NCBI GenBank assembly: GCA_051880035.1
Contig: JBJENE010000003.1
Location: forward strand, 1 to 64,000
Length of the DNA stretch: 64,000 nucleotides
Direction of reading: 5' to 3'
From: Eshraghiella sp051880035
Lineage (GTDB): Bacteria > Bacillota > Clostridia > Lachnospirales > Lachnospiraceae
Numbering within the stretch: position 1 is the stretch's first letter; each line of letters begins with the position of its first letter. A model generated the notes under the pieces. The model did no database searches. It saw only the letters and a program-made list of their open reading frames with translations, and had not been told where the DNA came from. A program made the position numbers and the translations under genes. Below are positions 1-7,847 of this stretch, piece after piece.

Positions 1-1048
1 CCTCAGGTGTTGTTGTTTCCTCAGGTGTTGTTGTCTCCTCAGGTGTTGTTGTCTCTTCTACTGTTGTAGTCTCTTCTGTTGTTGTCTCATTCTCAAGGAA
101 CTGAGAGTAGAAATGCCATTCTCCGTTTGGATTGTTAAAGCTGTCTGCGATAACTCTTCCTGCACATGTTCCGCCAAGAACTACTTCTGCATTAGGTGCT
201 ACGAAGATACCAGGCATATTTGTTAATGTTATCTTTCCTTCATAATCACCGAAGTTCCAGATAAGTGTGTTGGAAACTGCATCTGAATCATAGTTCTCAC
301 CATATTTCTCAAGTGAAAGTTCCTCTGAATCAGGACAGCTGATATTCATAAGAATTAACTGATCTTCGTTCTTAACTACTTTAAAGTTAGCTACAGATTT
401 TAATTTGCTGTATGATACATTTAATACTACTAACTTTGAATCACATCCTGTGATATCAATTTTACCGTTGTTGTAATCAGAAAAATCAATTGTGATTCCT
501 TCTGTGGCTGTTGTATATTTCTCAAGATTTGCTGAAACTGTTTCGATTGTTGCTGTTACATCCATATATTCAGGATCGAGATAATGTTTCAGGCTCTTGT
601 AATTTGCATAATTGAAAACTCCGCCGTCCTCGGTGGTGATATTGTAATCATCAACTTCATATTCTGTTCCGAATACTACTGAACCGATGTATGAATTTGT
701 TGATGTTATTGAAAGCTTTCCGCTTGTAAACTTATTAATGTATGAAACGCCGCCTTCATTTGTTCTTCCTTCAGAGCATCCGAAGTACTGTACTCCGTTA
801 GAAATTAATTCATTGGTTGCCATGTTGGTCTCAAGATGGTTGCTTGCATAGAATGTCTCAGAAACAACACCATAATAAAATGCATCTCCAAGAATCTCTT
901 TTACATAATCTGCAGTAGACTTCTTATCAACTGCCATTACCTTGCTACCGAAAATTCCGGTTCCTGCAATTACTCCGAATGCTACCATTAATGCAGCGAG
1001 AGCAATTGAACTTGCTTTTTTTGAAAGTTTTAATAATTTCTTAAACAT
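1..1048 (-). CDS. Choice-of-anchor A family surface protein (3' end cut by window edge)
   Basis: Secreted or surface-attached protein of about 349 visible residues; the gene runs off the left edge. The start ATG (1046-1048) follows a strong AGGAGG site. Residues 1-39 form a signal peptide: basic FKKLLKLSKK, then a hydrophobic stretch ending near KVMA. The body resembles choice-of-anchor A domains (TIGR04215-like): an early NxFxxGxxSE-type segment, and late WNFGDYEGKITLTN, IFVAPNAEVVLGG, GRVIADSFNN and GEWHFYSQF motifs. From about residue 325 it becomes a Thr/Glu/Pro tract with ETTTPE repeats, a wall-spanning stalk that continues past the edge, so the cell-wall anchor (for example LPxTG) cannot be checked. 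The likely role is adhesion or surface display; the ligand is unknown. Confidence 0.75.
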   Translation of the reverse strand, partial: MFKKLLKLSKKASSIALAALMVAFGVIAGTGIFGSKVMAVDKKSTADYVKEILGDAFYYGVVSETFYASNHLETNMATNELISNGVQYFGCSEGRTNEGGVSYINKFTSGKLSITSTNSYIGSVVFGTEYEVDDYNITTEDGGVFNYANYKSLKHYLDPEYMDVTATIETVSANLEKYTTATEGITIDFSDYNNGKIDITGCDSKLVVLNVSYSKLKSVANFKVVKNEDQLILMNISCPDSEELSLEKYGENYDSDAVSNTLIWNFGDYEGKITLTNMPGIFVAPNAEVVLGGTCAGRVIADSFNNPNGEWHFYSQFLENETTTEETTTVEETTTPEETTTPEETTTPE

Positions 1049-1358
1049 AACCGTTCCTCCTAAAATAATATATATTTCCCTTTCGATAGTACTAATATAC
1101 CACCCTTTTGAGAATATTTTCACCCTCTTTTAGGGGGGATTTATTCTCAAAAGAGCAAATTTGGGTTAATATATGCAGCTGAATTGGGGGACAATCACAT
1201 TACGATATTTTTCAAAGACAACACCAAATCCATATAAATTCTGTCTTTTTTCGTACAAAAAATTTATTTCTAAATCAACCCTTGTATAAAATTCATAAGT
1301 GACCTAAAGAAGCGGGCAGAACTCATAATTTACGAGCGGCATGGCTTATAGCATGGAT
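1049..1358. other. Intergenic leader with a 12-bp perfect inverted repeat
   Basis: This 310-base gap holds the upstream region of the leftward surface-protein gene. CTTTTGAGAATA at 1105-1116 and TATTCTCAAAAG at 1142-1153 are perfect reverse complements separated by 25 bases, which themselves contain a C-run/G-run mini-palindrome. It lies 57-105 bases upstream of the start codon, so it could be an operator or a 5'-UTR hairpin. A TATATT-like -10 sits just downstream on the minus strand at about 1096. No protein-coding frame is convincing here; the rest is AT-rich without recognisable structure. Confidence 0.5.
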
Positions 1359-1874
1359 TTACAAATCAAGATCAATTTTATACTCATCATCAATCAAAAT
1401 ATAATCCGTATTATGTTTTTGACACAACTCCAAAATGCGTGCATTATCACTGATTACATTTTCAATGGCACAATAATCGTCATCCGATCTGTTTTCAATG
1501 ACATTTGCATACTTTTTAATGCTATCAAAATTATTATTAATATAGTTTTCACTCATAACCAGACAAAAATATTTTATATTATCCAAATATTCCTCTTCAA
1601 AAAATTTTTTCCAGTCAATCGGAATATAACAGCCTTCAATGATGAGATTCTGCCGGTTTTCAACTGCTGTTTTTATTATCTCACATACAATCGGCCACAG
1701 ATATTCAGTCAAATCATTGTCATCGCTCAAAGGCGTAAGTAAAGTATTCCCACTTCGAATCAATCCCATTTTCAAATGGTCTATTGATAAATATGGGAAC
1801 TTATATTTTTCAAGCAGTTTTTGTGCCAGATATGTCTTCCCGGTATGCGAAGCTCCTGTGATTAAAATAATCAT
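1359..1874 (-). CDS. Small P-loop NTPase (nucleoside/adenylate kinase-like fold)
   Basis: 171 residues with a Walker A motif GASHTGKT at residues 7-14 directly after an MIILIT beta strand, typical of AAA/adenylate-kinase-like small-molecule kinases. A likely second strand and acidic segment lies at NLIIEGCYIPIDW (about residues 96-108). There is no clear LID domain or partner gene, so the substrate cannot be named. GAGG sits nine bases before the ATG. The gene stands alone among leftward accessory genes. It is lower in GC than the neighbouring nitroreductase, which may suggest transfer (an impression, not measured). Confidence 0.6.
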   Translation of the reverse strand: MIILITGASHTGKTYLAQKLLEKYKFPYLSIDHLKMGLIRSGNTLLTPLSDDNDLTEYLWPIVCEIIKTAVENRQNLIIEGCYIPIDWKKFFEEEYLDNIKYFCLVMSENYINNNFDSIKKYANVIENRSDDDYCAIENVISDNARILELCQKHNTDYILIDDEYKIDLDL

Positions 1875-1906
1875 TTTTTTGTACCTCGTAACTAAACTTC
1901 AATCTT

Positions 1907-2572
1907 TTATCCCCATGTAAAGTTTTCTTTTCCGGCTCCAACCTCAAAGTTGTATTTTACAATTCCTAAATCAACCTTTGTATAAGATCCTTTGCCTGCT
2001 TTTGCGGTTACCGTTTTGCCGTCACGGATCAACATGAATTTCTGTTTGTTCAAGGCGGTTGGTGCCAACAGTGCGGCCTCCACTCCCGCAATCATCCACT
2101 CAGGAGAGTCGGCATCTATATTGCTGATTTGTTCCGGGGTTTTACTTTTATGAGGCACTCCCTGTGTTTCGCCATATCCCAAAGAAATCACAACCGTTAC
2201 TTTCTCGCCCTTGTCCACTTTAAAGGCTCCGGGAACTTTTTTGTATGTCAGCGCAACCCAACAAGTGTTCAGTCCCAGCTGCTGTGCTTTTAACACAAGT
2301 CGTTCTCCGTAATATCCGCATTTCTCATCAAGGTCTTTGTCCTTATTTCCAACAAGGGCAATATAGTTGGTAACTCCGCTGAATTTTCCGTAATGTGCCA
2401 TAAGGCCGTTAAAAGCTTTTGGTTCGTCCTTTACGAGCTGAATGTGCAGATTTCCTTCCTTGTTACATGCATCAATTTCACTTTGCAATTCATTTAAGAT
2501 GTCCGGCTCAATCTTTCTATCCGTATACCTGCGTACACTGTGCCGGGTTTTTATTACCTCTGATAATTCCAT
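1907..2572 (-). CDS. Nitroreductase family protein (FMN-dependent)
   Basis: 221 residues, the usual size for a single-domain nitroreductase. The N-terminal VIKTRHSVRRYTDRKIE is the standard FMN-phosphate-binding start of the family. The later segments GYYGERLVLKAQQLGLNTCWVAL and VVISLGYGETQ fit the fold, and a second half (WMIAGVEAALLAPTALNKQ) resembles the TM1586-type internal pseudo-repeat. Expected role: NAD(P)H-dependent reduction of nitro-, quinone- or related substrates in the cytosol; the natural substrate is unknown. A clear GGAGG ribosome binding site precedes the ATG. The next upstream gene (ANT-like) is 51 bases away, so the two could be co-transcribed. Confidence 0.85.
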   Translation of the reverse strand: MELSEVIKTRHSVRRYTDRKIEPDILNELQSEIDACNKEGNLHIQLVKDEPKAFNGLMAHYGKFSGVTNYIALVGNKDKDLDEKCGYYGERLVLKAQQLGLNTCWVALTYKKVPGAFKVDKGEKVTVVISLGYGETQGVPHKSKTPEQISNIDADSPEWMIAGVEAALLAPTALNKQKFMLIRDGKTVTAKAGKGSYTKVDLGIVKYNFEVGAGKENFTWG

Positions 2573-2623
2573 TATATTTACCTCCTGATTTACATAATTT
2601 CATCTTTTTAGCACACCCATTTT

Positions 2624-3460
2624 TTATTGAAAATATTCCGTAAGCAACGAGCCGGCATAACTCTCCGCCTCTTTCGGATATTCATATCCGTTCATTTCTG
2701 CCGTTTCACAGGCAAGTCTGCCAAAAAGTTCTTTTGTAGATATCAATGCAGCTATTAAATCTTCTTTGTCATAATGTGCAAAACATTTTTTCAGGTTCTC
2801 TTTTATTTCTTCCTCTGCCCACCTGTCAAGAAATCTTCCGTCATGCCATACATCCGCATCATATTTTGAAACGGAATATATTTCAATAATCTTAAGAAGA
2901 TAGCCTTTAAGATAGGCGTCTATACACATTTTTGCCGTCCACAACTCTCCTCTTAGTATCTTCTTTGATGCCCATACTGTGTGAAAAAAGAAGTCGTTCA
3001 CCATATTGGTAAATTCCTGTCGGGACATTTTCTCATATGCCGTTACCGGTGACACATGCTTTTCCAGCAGTTTAGTGCATCCCATGGAATCATACATAAC
3101 CGAATATCCTCGATTCATTACAACATTTGCCGTTCCGTCTTTAATTACGGATTCAAACTGAGTCGGGCTAAAAACAATCAGATCCACATCAAGGGACCCG
3201 TCATACAACATTCTTCTTTCCCGGCCGCCTCCGAGTGTCGGCTCAACAAAGGATATTTTTACATCGCCCAGTTTATCGGGATAATCGCCGTTCAGCCATT
3301 TATCCGTATTGTCTGTTGCAATAACAATATCAATATCGGAATATTCATCTGCCACAACATTTTTCCTCGTTGAAGAACCTATTATTACAACAGCCTTAAT
3401 ATCCTCGTCTTCTTGGGCTGCAAAAAGCAGGTTATTTTTAATCCTAGAATATCTGTCCAT
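2624..3460 (-). CDS. Aminoglycoside 6-adenylyltransferase-like nucleotidyltransferase
   Basis: 278 residues, close to the length of ANT(6)/AadE/AadK enzymes. The nucleotidyltransferase signature is visible: GSSTR at residues 28-32, then SDIDIVI with the metal-binding aspartates, and a third acidic position in SLDVDLIVF. The C-terminal helical part (FFFHTVWASKKILRGELWTAKMC) matches the family's acceptor domain. It would transfer AMP from ATP to an aminoglycoside such as streptomycin, but chromosomal homologs in Firmicutes often have unknown substrates, so resistance should not be assumed. It follows the GNAT gene with a 35-base gap and has GAGG before the ATG. Confidence 0.8.
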   Translation of the reverse strand: MDRYSRIKNNLLFAAQEDEDIKAVVIIGSSTRKNVVADEYSDIDIVIATDNTDKWLNGDYPDKLGDVKISFVEPTLGGGRERRMLYDGSLDVDLIVFSPTQFESVIKDGTANVVMNRGYSVMYDSMGCTKLLEKHVSPVTAYEKMSRQEFTNMVNDFFFHTVWASKKILRGELWTAKMCIDAYLKGYLLKIIEIYSVSKYDADVWHDGRFLDRWAEEEIKENLKKCFAHYDKEDLIAALISTKELFGRLACETAEMNGYEYPKEAESYAGSLLTEYFQ

Positions 3461-3495
3461 TTAGATATTCCTCCCTCTTTTCAATATTATGTAAA

Positions 3496-3990
3496 CTAAA
3501 TTTTTTCGTATGCCAGCCTCGGATAATTATCTTCTTCCACATAAATTGTCCCGCAGTGTATAAATCCTATTTTCCCAAGCAGATTTTGTAAGACAATATT
3601 ATCTCCGTGTGTGTCAACACGAAGATGTCCGCACTGTCTGTATGCCCATTCTAAGCAGAATTCTCCGATTCCCTTCACCGAACCGTCTCCGGCAAGGCGG
3701 TGGACTACACCGTAAGGACTGCCATCCAGCCATTTTCCGTCTTCGATATGCCGGTATGTAGGTTCAATATCTTCTCCTGCCTCAAAGAAAAATGTTCCGA
3801 CCACATTTTTTTCATGAACGCAGACATAACTTTTTCCACAAGAAATATCATTATGAATTAACTGCTCCGGCGGCCAGTGTGTCGGCCCCCATTGGTTCGG
3901 ATTACCGTTTGCAGCCATAAAATTTCTTGCATATTCGTATATTTCCATCATACGGTCAAAATCCGCTTCCGTGGAATGCCTTATTTCCAT
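3496..3990 (-). CDS. GNAT family N-acetyltransferase
   Basis: 164 residues. It starts with the typical MEIRHSTEADFDRMMEIYEYAR strand-helix. VVHRLAGDGSVKGIGEFCLEWAY is the acetyl-CoA-binding core (motif A region), followed by HLRVDTHGDNIVLQNLLGKIGFIHCG, the usual motif B with a conserved asparagine and GF. The acceptor substrate is unknown. AAGGAG lies upstream of the ATG. It sits between the Crp/Fnr gene upstream and the ANT-like gene downstream, all leftward with short gaps, so it may be read through with them. Confidence 0.85.
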   Translation of the reverse strand: MEIRHSTEADFDRMMEIYEYARNFMAANGNPNQWGPTHWPPEQLIHNDISCGKSYVCVHEKNVVGTFFFEAGEDIEPTYRHIEDGKWLDGSPYGVVHRLAGDGSVKGIGEFCLEWAYRQCGHLRVDTHGDNIVLQNLLGKIGFIHCGTIYVEEDNYPRLAYEKI

Positions 3991-4017
3991 AAATTAATTC
4001 TCCTTTTCATTTTATAA

Positions 4018-4677
4018 TTACAACAAAGTAAAGTTATTTTTCTCAAACCGCAAAAAACCTTCATCACGCATTTTGCATAGTTCATTTGACATGGCACTGC
4101 GGTCCACGGCCAGAAAATCCGCCAGCTGCTGGCGGTTAAACGGAATTGCAAAACTACTGCTGTTTTGCCGCTTCGCCTCATCGGATAAATATGATATCAG
4201 CTTAGCCCTGGTTGAACGCTTTGACATATGGCTTATTTTCTGGACAAGTTTTCTGTTCTTTTCCGAAATAGCAAAAAAGAGATTCTGAATTACAATTGTA
4301 TGAAATCTGCAGGCCGAAGAACAGACCGTCAGAATTCTCCTGATGTCCAGAAAAACCACCGCACTGTCTTCTTTGGCAACAACATCATTCAGTATTGCCC
4401 CGCTTTCCGGAGCAACATAGGCCTCTCCAAACATCTCACCCTCGCCAATCACATTGACAATACTCCTGTTACCCCAAAAATCGTCTCTCTGAATAAGAAG
4501 TTCTCCCTCTGCCAATATGGAAATTTTGTCAATATGTTCTCCCTGCCTGTAAACATATTCTCCTTTTGGGTAGGTAATTACTTTCGCCTGCAGGCATTTT
4601 AACATTAAAGAAATTTCACTATCTCCCACACCTGCAAAAAGTTGTGTACATTTTAATTTTCCAATATATTCTTCCAT
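4018..4677 (-). CDS. Crp/Fnr family transcriptional regulator
   Basis: 219 residues from the preferred ATG at 4675-4677, which has GGGG six bases upstream. Upstream in-frame ATG (4687) and TTG (4702-4704) starts lack a good site, and the TTG would overlap a palindrome. The N-terminal cyclic-nucleotide-binding-type beta barrel runs over residues 1-115 (YPKGEYVYRQGEHIDKISILAEGE). The C-terminal winged helix is at about 150-219, with the HTH at FNRQQLADFLAVDRSAMSNELCKM. No Fnr-type N-terminal cysteine cluster is seen, so direct 4Fe-4S oxygen sensing is not supported. It is divergent from a ferredoxin gene, its probable target. Confidence 0.9.
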   Translation of the reverse strand: MEEYIGKLKCTQLFAGVGDSEISLMLKCLQAKVITYPKGEYVYRQGEHIDKISILAEGELLIQRDDFWGNRSIVNVIGEGEMFGEAYVAPESGAILNDVVAKEDSAVVFLDIRRILTVCSSACRFHTIVIQNLFFAISEKNRKLVQKISHMSKRSTRAKLISYLSDEAKRQNSSSFAIPFNRQQLADFLAVDRSAMSNELCKMRDEGFLRFEKNNFTLL

Positions 4678-4691
4678 AAATAACCCCATTC

Positions 4692-4705
4692 GTTGTAAAA
4701 ACAAC
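4692..4705. promoter_or_regulatory. Palindrome, candidate Crp/Fnr-type operator
   Basis: GTTGT-AAAA-ACAAC is a perfect 5-bp inverted repeat with a 4-base spacer in the 117-base gap between the divergent Crp/Fnr gene and the ferredoxin gene. Its size resembles Crp/Fnr-family half-site spacing. Its position suggests autoregulation and/or control of the ferredoxin. No binding evidence exists beyond the sequence. Confidence 0.4.
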
Positions 4706-4793
4706 AGATTTGTTTTAATTATTTTATTATACTCACGATGTAATGTTAAAGCAATTATAGACTTACAATTTTAAAAATAAAAGGAGAATTTTT

Positions 4794-5432
4794 ATGATAC
4801 GAAAAATAATTAAAATCGACGAAGATAAATGCAATGGGTGCGGAGCCTGTGCCACAGCCTGTCACGAAGGTGCAATTGACATAATAAACGGAAAGGCCAG
4901 ACTCATGCGCGAAAATTATTGTGACGGACTTGGAGATTGTCTGCCCGCATGTCCTACAAACGCTATCTATTTTGAAGAAAGAGAAGCTCCGGCATATGAT
5001 GAAGCTGCCGTTATAAAATCAAAGCAGAAGGCAGTTTCCGATTTCCCTTGTAACTGCCCGCAACCGACAGCCAATCCGTTCCAATGGCCGGTCCAGATAA
5101 AGCTCGTGCCTGTTCAGGCTCCGTATTTTGACAATGCCCACATCCTGGTAGCCGCCGACTGTACGGCATATGCATACGCAGATTTTTACAAAGAATTTAT
5201 TCAGAATCATGTAAGACTAATCGGATGCCCAAAACTGGATGGGGTGGATTATACCGAAAAACTTACCCGGATAATCTCAGACAATAACATTAAAAGCGTA
5301 ACCGTGGTCCGTATGGAAGTTCCATGCTGCAAAGGAATCGAGAACGCAGTTAAACAGGCATTACAATCAAGCCGGAAATTTATCCCGTGGAGAGTTGTGA
5401 CAATTTCAACAGACGGAACAATATTGGATTAA
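4794..5432 (+). CDS. 4Fe-4S ferredoxin-domain protein
   Basis: 212 residues. The N-terminal ferredoxin domain has CNGCGACATAC (residues 14-24, C-x2-C-x2-C-x3-C) and then CDGLGDCLPACP, in which the second cysteine of a classic cluster is replaced by Leu; this is the CxGLGxCxxxCP variant of the family. A middle cysteine pair (PCNC) follows. The C-terminal domain has ILVAADCTAYAYADF, LIGCPKLDG and VPCCKGIE, suggesting a further metal or thiol site. The role is electron transfer or redox sensing in the cytosol; the partner is unknown. AAAGGAG precedes the ATG. Orientation opposite a Crp/Fnr gene is a recurring arrangement in anaerobic Firmicutes. Confidence 0.85.
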   Translation: MIRKIIKIDEDKCNGCGACATACHEGAIDIINGKARLMRENYCDGLGDCLPACPTNAIYFEEREAPAYDEAAVIKSKQKAVSDFPCNCPQPTANPFQWPVQIKLVPVQAPYFDNAHILVAADCTAYAYADFYKEFIQNHVRLIGCPKLDGVDYTEKLTRIISDNNIKSVTVVRMEVPCCKGIENAVKQALQSSRKFIPWRVVTISTDGTILD

Positions 5433-5506
5433 CCCGCACATTTATTGACATTCCTGATTTGCTTTATTAAAATAACCGGAGTATGACACAGATTGGAGAT
5501 ACGCAC

Positions 5507-6298
5507 ATGAAAAATGTTTTTGTTGAAGGCATACAGGGAATGGGTAAATCCACATTGCTTAATACCATTGTAACAACTTATCCCGAAATGCAGGTAATCA
5601 GAGAAGGTGATTTTTCGCCGGTTGACCTGGCATGGTGTACCTGGATGTCCAAAGACGAATATGAGAAGGTGCTGAATAAATATGCACCGCTTCGTGATGA
5701 AATAAATAAAAATACCGTCCGGGAAAATAATCATTTCATCATTTCCTATACAAAAATCATTACGGATATTCCGGGATTCCATAAAGATATGGAACAATAT
5801 GAAGTATACAACGGCAGAAAATCTTTCAGCGAACTGAAAGAAATTGTTTTTACCAGGTATAAAAATTTTTCTGAAACAGGCTGTCTTTTTGAATGTTCTT
5901 TTTTCCAGAATATCATAGAAGATTTAATACTCTTCCATCAATTAAGCGACAATGAAATCATGAAGTTTTACACCGAGCTGTATGACGCCATTGATATAAA
6001 TCAATTTCTGCTGCTGTATCTGTACAGTGACAGCCTGGAAGAAAATATTAGAATTATTAAAAAAGAGCGTTCCGACGATTTGGGGAACGAATTATGGTAT
6101 CCTGCAATGCTCGAATATCTGATTCATTCTCCATACGGCCAAGAACATGGCTATAATTCTTTTGAAGATATGATTGCCCATTTCAGACATCGCCGTGACC
6201 TGGAAATGCGTATCATAAAGGAAATAGTTAAAGACAGAGCCATTGTCCTAACTGCCAAAAACTGGAAGCCTGAAGAGTTCATGGATGCCATCAGATAA
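5507..6298 (+). CDS. P-loop NTPase, thymidylate-kinase-like
   Basis: 263 residues from the ATG at 5507, chosen because GGAG lies eight bases before it; the upstream in-frame ATG at 5483 has GGAG only one base away. The Walker A motif GIQGMGKST lies at residues 7-15. LFECSFFQNIIEDLILFH and LYLYSDSLEENIRIIKKER resemble the acidic-strand and arginine-lid segments of dNK/TMK-like kinases. The substrate is not identifiable. It follows the ferredoxin gene by 74 bases in the same direction. Confidence 0.6.
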   Translation: MKNVFVEGIQGMGKSTLLNTIVTTYPEMQVIREGDFSPVDLAWCTWMSKDEYEKVLNKYAPLRDEINKNTVRENNHFIISYTKIITDIPGFHKDMEQYEVYNGRKSFSELKEIVFTRYKNFSETGCLFECSFFQNIIEDLILFHQLSDNEIMKFYTELYDAIDINQFLLLYLYSDSLEENIRIIKKERSDDLGNELWYPAMLEYLIHSPYGQEHGYNSFEDMIAHFRHRRDLEMRIIKEIVKDRAIVLTAKNWKPEEFMDAIR

Positions 6299-6363
6299 TT
6301 ATTTCTTTTATAAATCAAATATGGTAAAATTTTATTAACTAAAACACCGGAAGGGGATTTCTT

Positions 6364-7125
6364 ATGGAAATTAGTCTTAAGAACAAAAAAGCTCTTGTTA
6401 CGGGAGGAAGCGGCGGTCTGGGCAGAACCATCTCCCTTCTTCTTGCCGAATGCGGCGCAGATGTGGCGGTACATTATAACTCCAATGCAGATATGGCAGC
6501 CCGGGTCGTAGATGAAATAAAAAATATGGGCAGAAATGCCATAGCCGTAAAAGCGGATGTTACCAAATGCGAAAGCATATGTGAAATGAAAAATATCCTG
6601 GAAGCAGATTTCGGAATGCCGGACATCCTTATTCCAAATGCTGTAATCCAGTATCCGTTCAAGCCTCTTTTAGAGCAGAACCCTGATGATTACTACAGCC
6701 AGTTTGAAAGCTGTGTAATGCAGATGGTTTATCTGGCAAAAGCCTTTGTTCCTCATATGATTGAACAAAATTACGGCAAAATCGTTGCAATTAACACAGA
6801 AATTTCCATGTTAATGCAGCCTACCTATTCAGCTTATGTAGCAGGCAAAAGAGGTCTTGACGGTATAGTAAGGGTTCTTGCCAAAGAAGTAGGCGAACAT
6901 AATATAACAATTAATCAGGTAGCTCCGGGCTGGACCATAACATACAAGGAACGCGAAACCGGTGTTGACCCTGCTCCCGAATATGTTTCCTCCATACCGC
7001 TTAAAAGAAGGGGAACGGATGATGATATAGCAAGAATGGTAGCTTTTCTGGCATCCGATTTGGCATCTTTTACTACCGGAGCATATATTCCTGTTGCCGG
7101 CGGAAATGTAATGCCTACAATATAG
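6364..7125 (+). CDS. SDR family oxidoreductase (FabG-like)
   Basis: 253 residues of the classical short-chain dehydrogenase/reductase fold. The cofactor motif TGGSGGLG is at residues 14-21, DVAVHYNSNAD follows strand 2, and the structural NAG motif is changed to NAV. The catalytic residues lie in INTEIS (the usual serine region) and YVAGK (Tyr-x3-Lys). The C-terminal region APGWTITYKERET and the final VAGGNVMPTI are typical of FabG-like members. It is an NAD(P)-dependent ketone/alcohol oxidoreductase of unknown substrate; no fatty-acid gene is nearby, so fabG identity is not claimed. A GGAAGGGG site precedes the ATG. Confidence 0.85.
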   Translation: MEISLKNKKALVTGGSGGLGRTISLLLAECGADVAVHYNSNADMAARVVDEIKNMGRNAIAVKADVTKCESICEMKNILEADFGMPDILIPNAVIQYPFKPLLEQNPDDYYSQFESCVMQMVYLAKAFVPHMIEQNYGKIVAINTEISMLMQPTYSAYVAGKRGLDGIVRVLAKEVGEHNITINQVAPGWTITYKERETGVDPAPEYVSSIPLKRRGTDDDIARMVAFLASDLASFTTGAYIPVAGGNVMPTI

Positions 7126-7171
7126 TTCACTCTTGCATCCCGGAGCATTACCACTTCATTGCTGCCCGTTA

Positions 7172-7756
7172 TCACAGACTCATTTTCATAAGTCCGTGTC
7201 TGTTACAGTAGCAGTAAAGTATTTTTACTCCTCTCCTGTTAATTCGGGTCTGTGCATTTCCCTCAGGATACAATTTAATGATTTCAATTCCATTGTCTGA
7301 AACAGCCGCAATAAATGAAATATAATGCTCCTTTGTCATTTCATGATTAATTGATACATAATATTCATCCTCCACAGGTTCTATATGCATGAAATGCTCT
7401 TCATCCGTCTGTTCGGCTTCCAATGGCGGCAATGTAACCCCACAGCAGCTGATTACGGCTTCACCCATGCCGGATATTACATTGCCGCATATCGGACATA
7501 CATAAAGCCTGCAGAGGAACATGTTACACGACCGGTTCCGGTTGGTAATGTTATTTCCGGACAGCAGCTCAATTGCAGAAATCCCCAGTGCCTTTGCAAG
7601 AGGTTCTATCAGGGTAATATCCGGAAATCCTTTGCCTGTCTCCCATTTTGAAACGGCCTTGTCACTGACACATAAAATTTTGGCCAACTCCGACTGGGTC
7701 ATATGTTTTGCTTCTCTTAATCTTTTAATAACCGTTCCTGTTACATATTGATTCAT
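7172..7756 (-). CDS. XRE-family regulator fused to a desulfoferrodoxin (superoxide reductase-like) domain
   Basis: 194 residues, two domains. Residues 8-65 form an XRE/Cro HTH (MTQSELAKILCVSDKAVSKWE). Residues 85-194 match desulfoferrodoxin. The Cys set C87/C90/C104/C105 has the C-x2-C...CC pattern of the desulforedoxin-like rubredoxin-type iron site. The superoxide-reductase iron ligands also appear present: H121 or H124, H138, H144 (6-residue spacing as in the family), and C184/H187 in CNRHGL. The sequence therefore predicts a DNA-binding protein carrying one or two non-haem iron centres, a plausible oxygen or superoxide sensor. It converges on the SDR gene. GGAGG-like sequence precedes the start. 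Confidence 0.8.
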   Translation of the reverse strand: MNQYVTGTVIKRLREAKHMTQSELAKILCVSDKAVSKWETGKGFPDITLIEPLAKALGISAIELLSGNNITNRNRSCNMFLCRLYVCPICGNVISGMGEAVISCCGVTLPPLEAEQTDEEHFMHIEPVEDEYYVSINHEMTKEHYISFIAAVSDNGIEIIKLYPEGNAQTRINRRGVKILYCYCNRHGLMKMSL

Positions 7757-7847
7757 TGTCTTTTTCCTCCTTTTGAGGAAATGATAACATTTTCAGATTT
7801 CCCATGCACCCTACTTAAAGTAGACACCGGAATACCTGATTTCAAAG

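Noticed and set aside
1..90. Short tandem DNA repeat at the left edge resembling a CRISPR or minisatellite
   Set aside because: It is the codon repeat for the Thr/Glu/Pro stalk of the surface protein; spacers are absent and the frame is open.
2624..3460. Acquired antibiotic-resistance island (ANT-like, APH-like, GNAT, beta-lactamase-like genes)
   Set aside because: Genes are scattered, no mobile element flanks them, and each has non-resistance family members; resistance is not supported.
4692..4704. TTG start of the Crp/Fnr gene at 4704
   Set aside because: It lies inside the palindrome and lacks a ribosome site; ATG at 4677 with GGGG is better.
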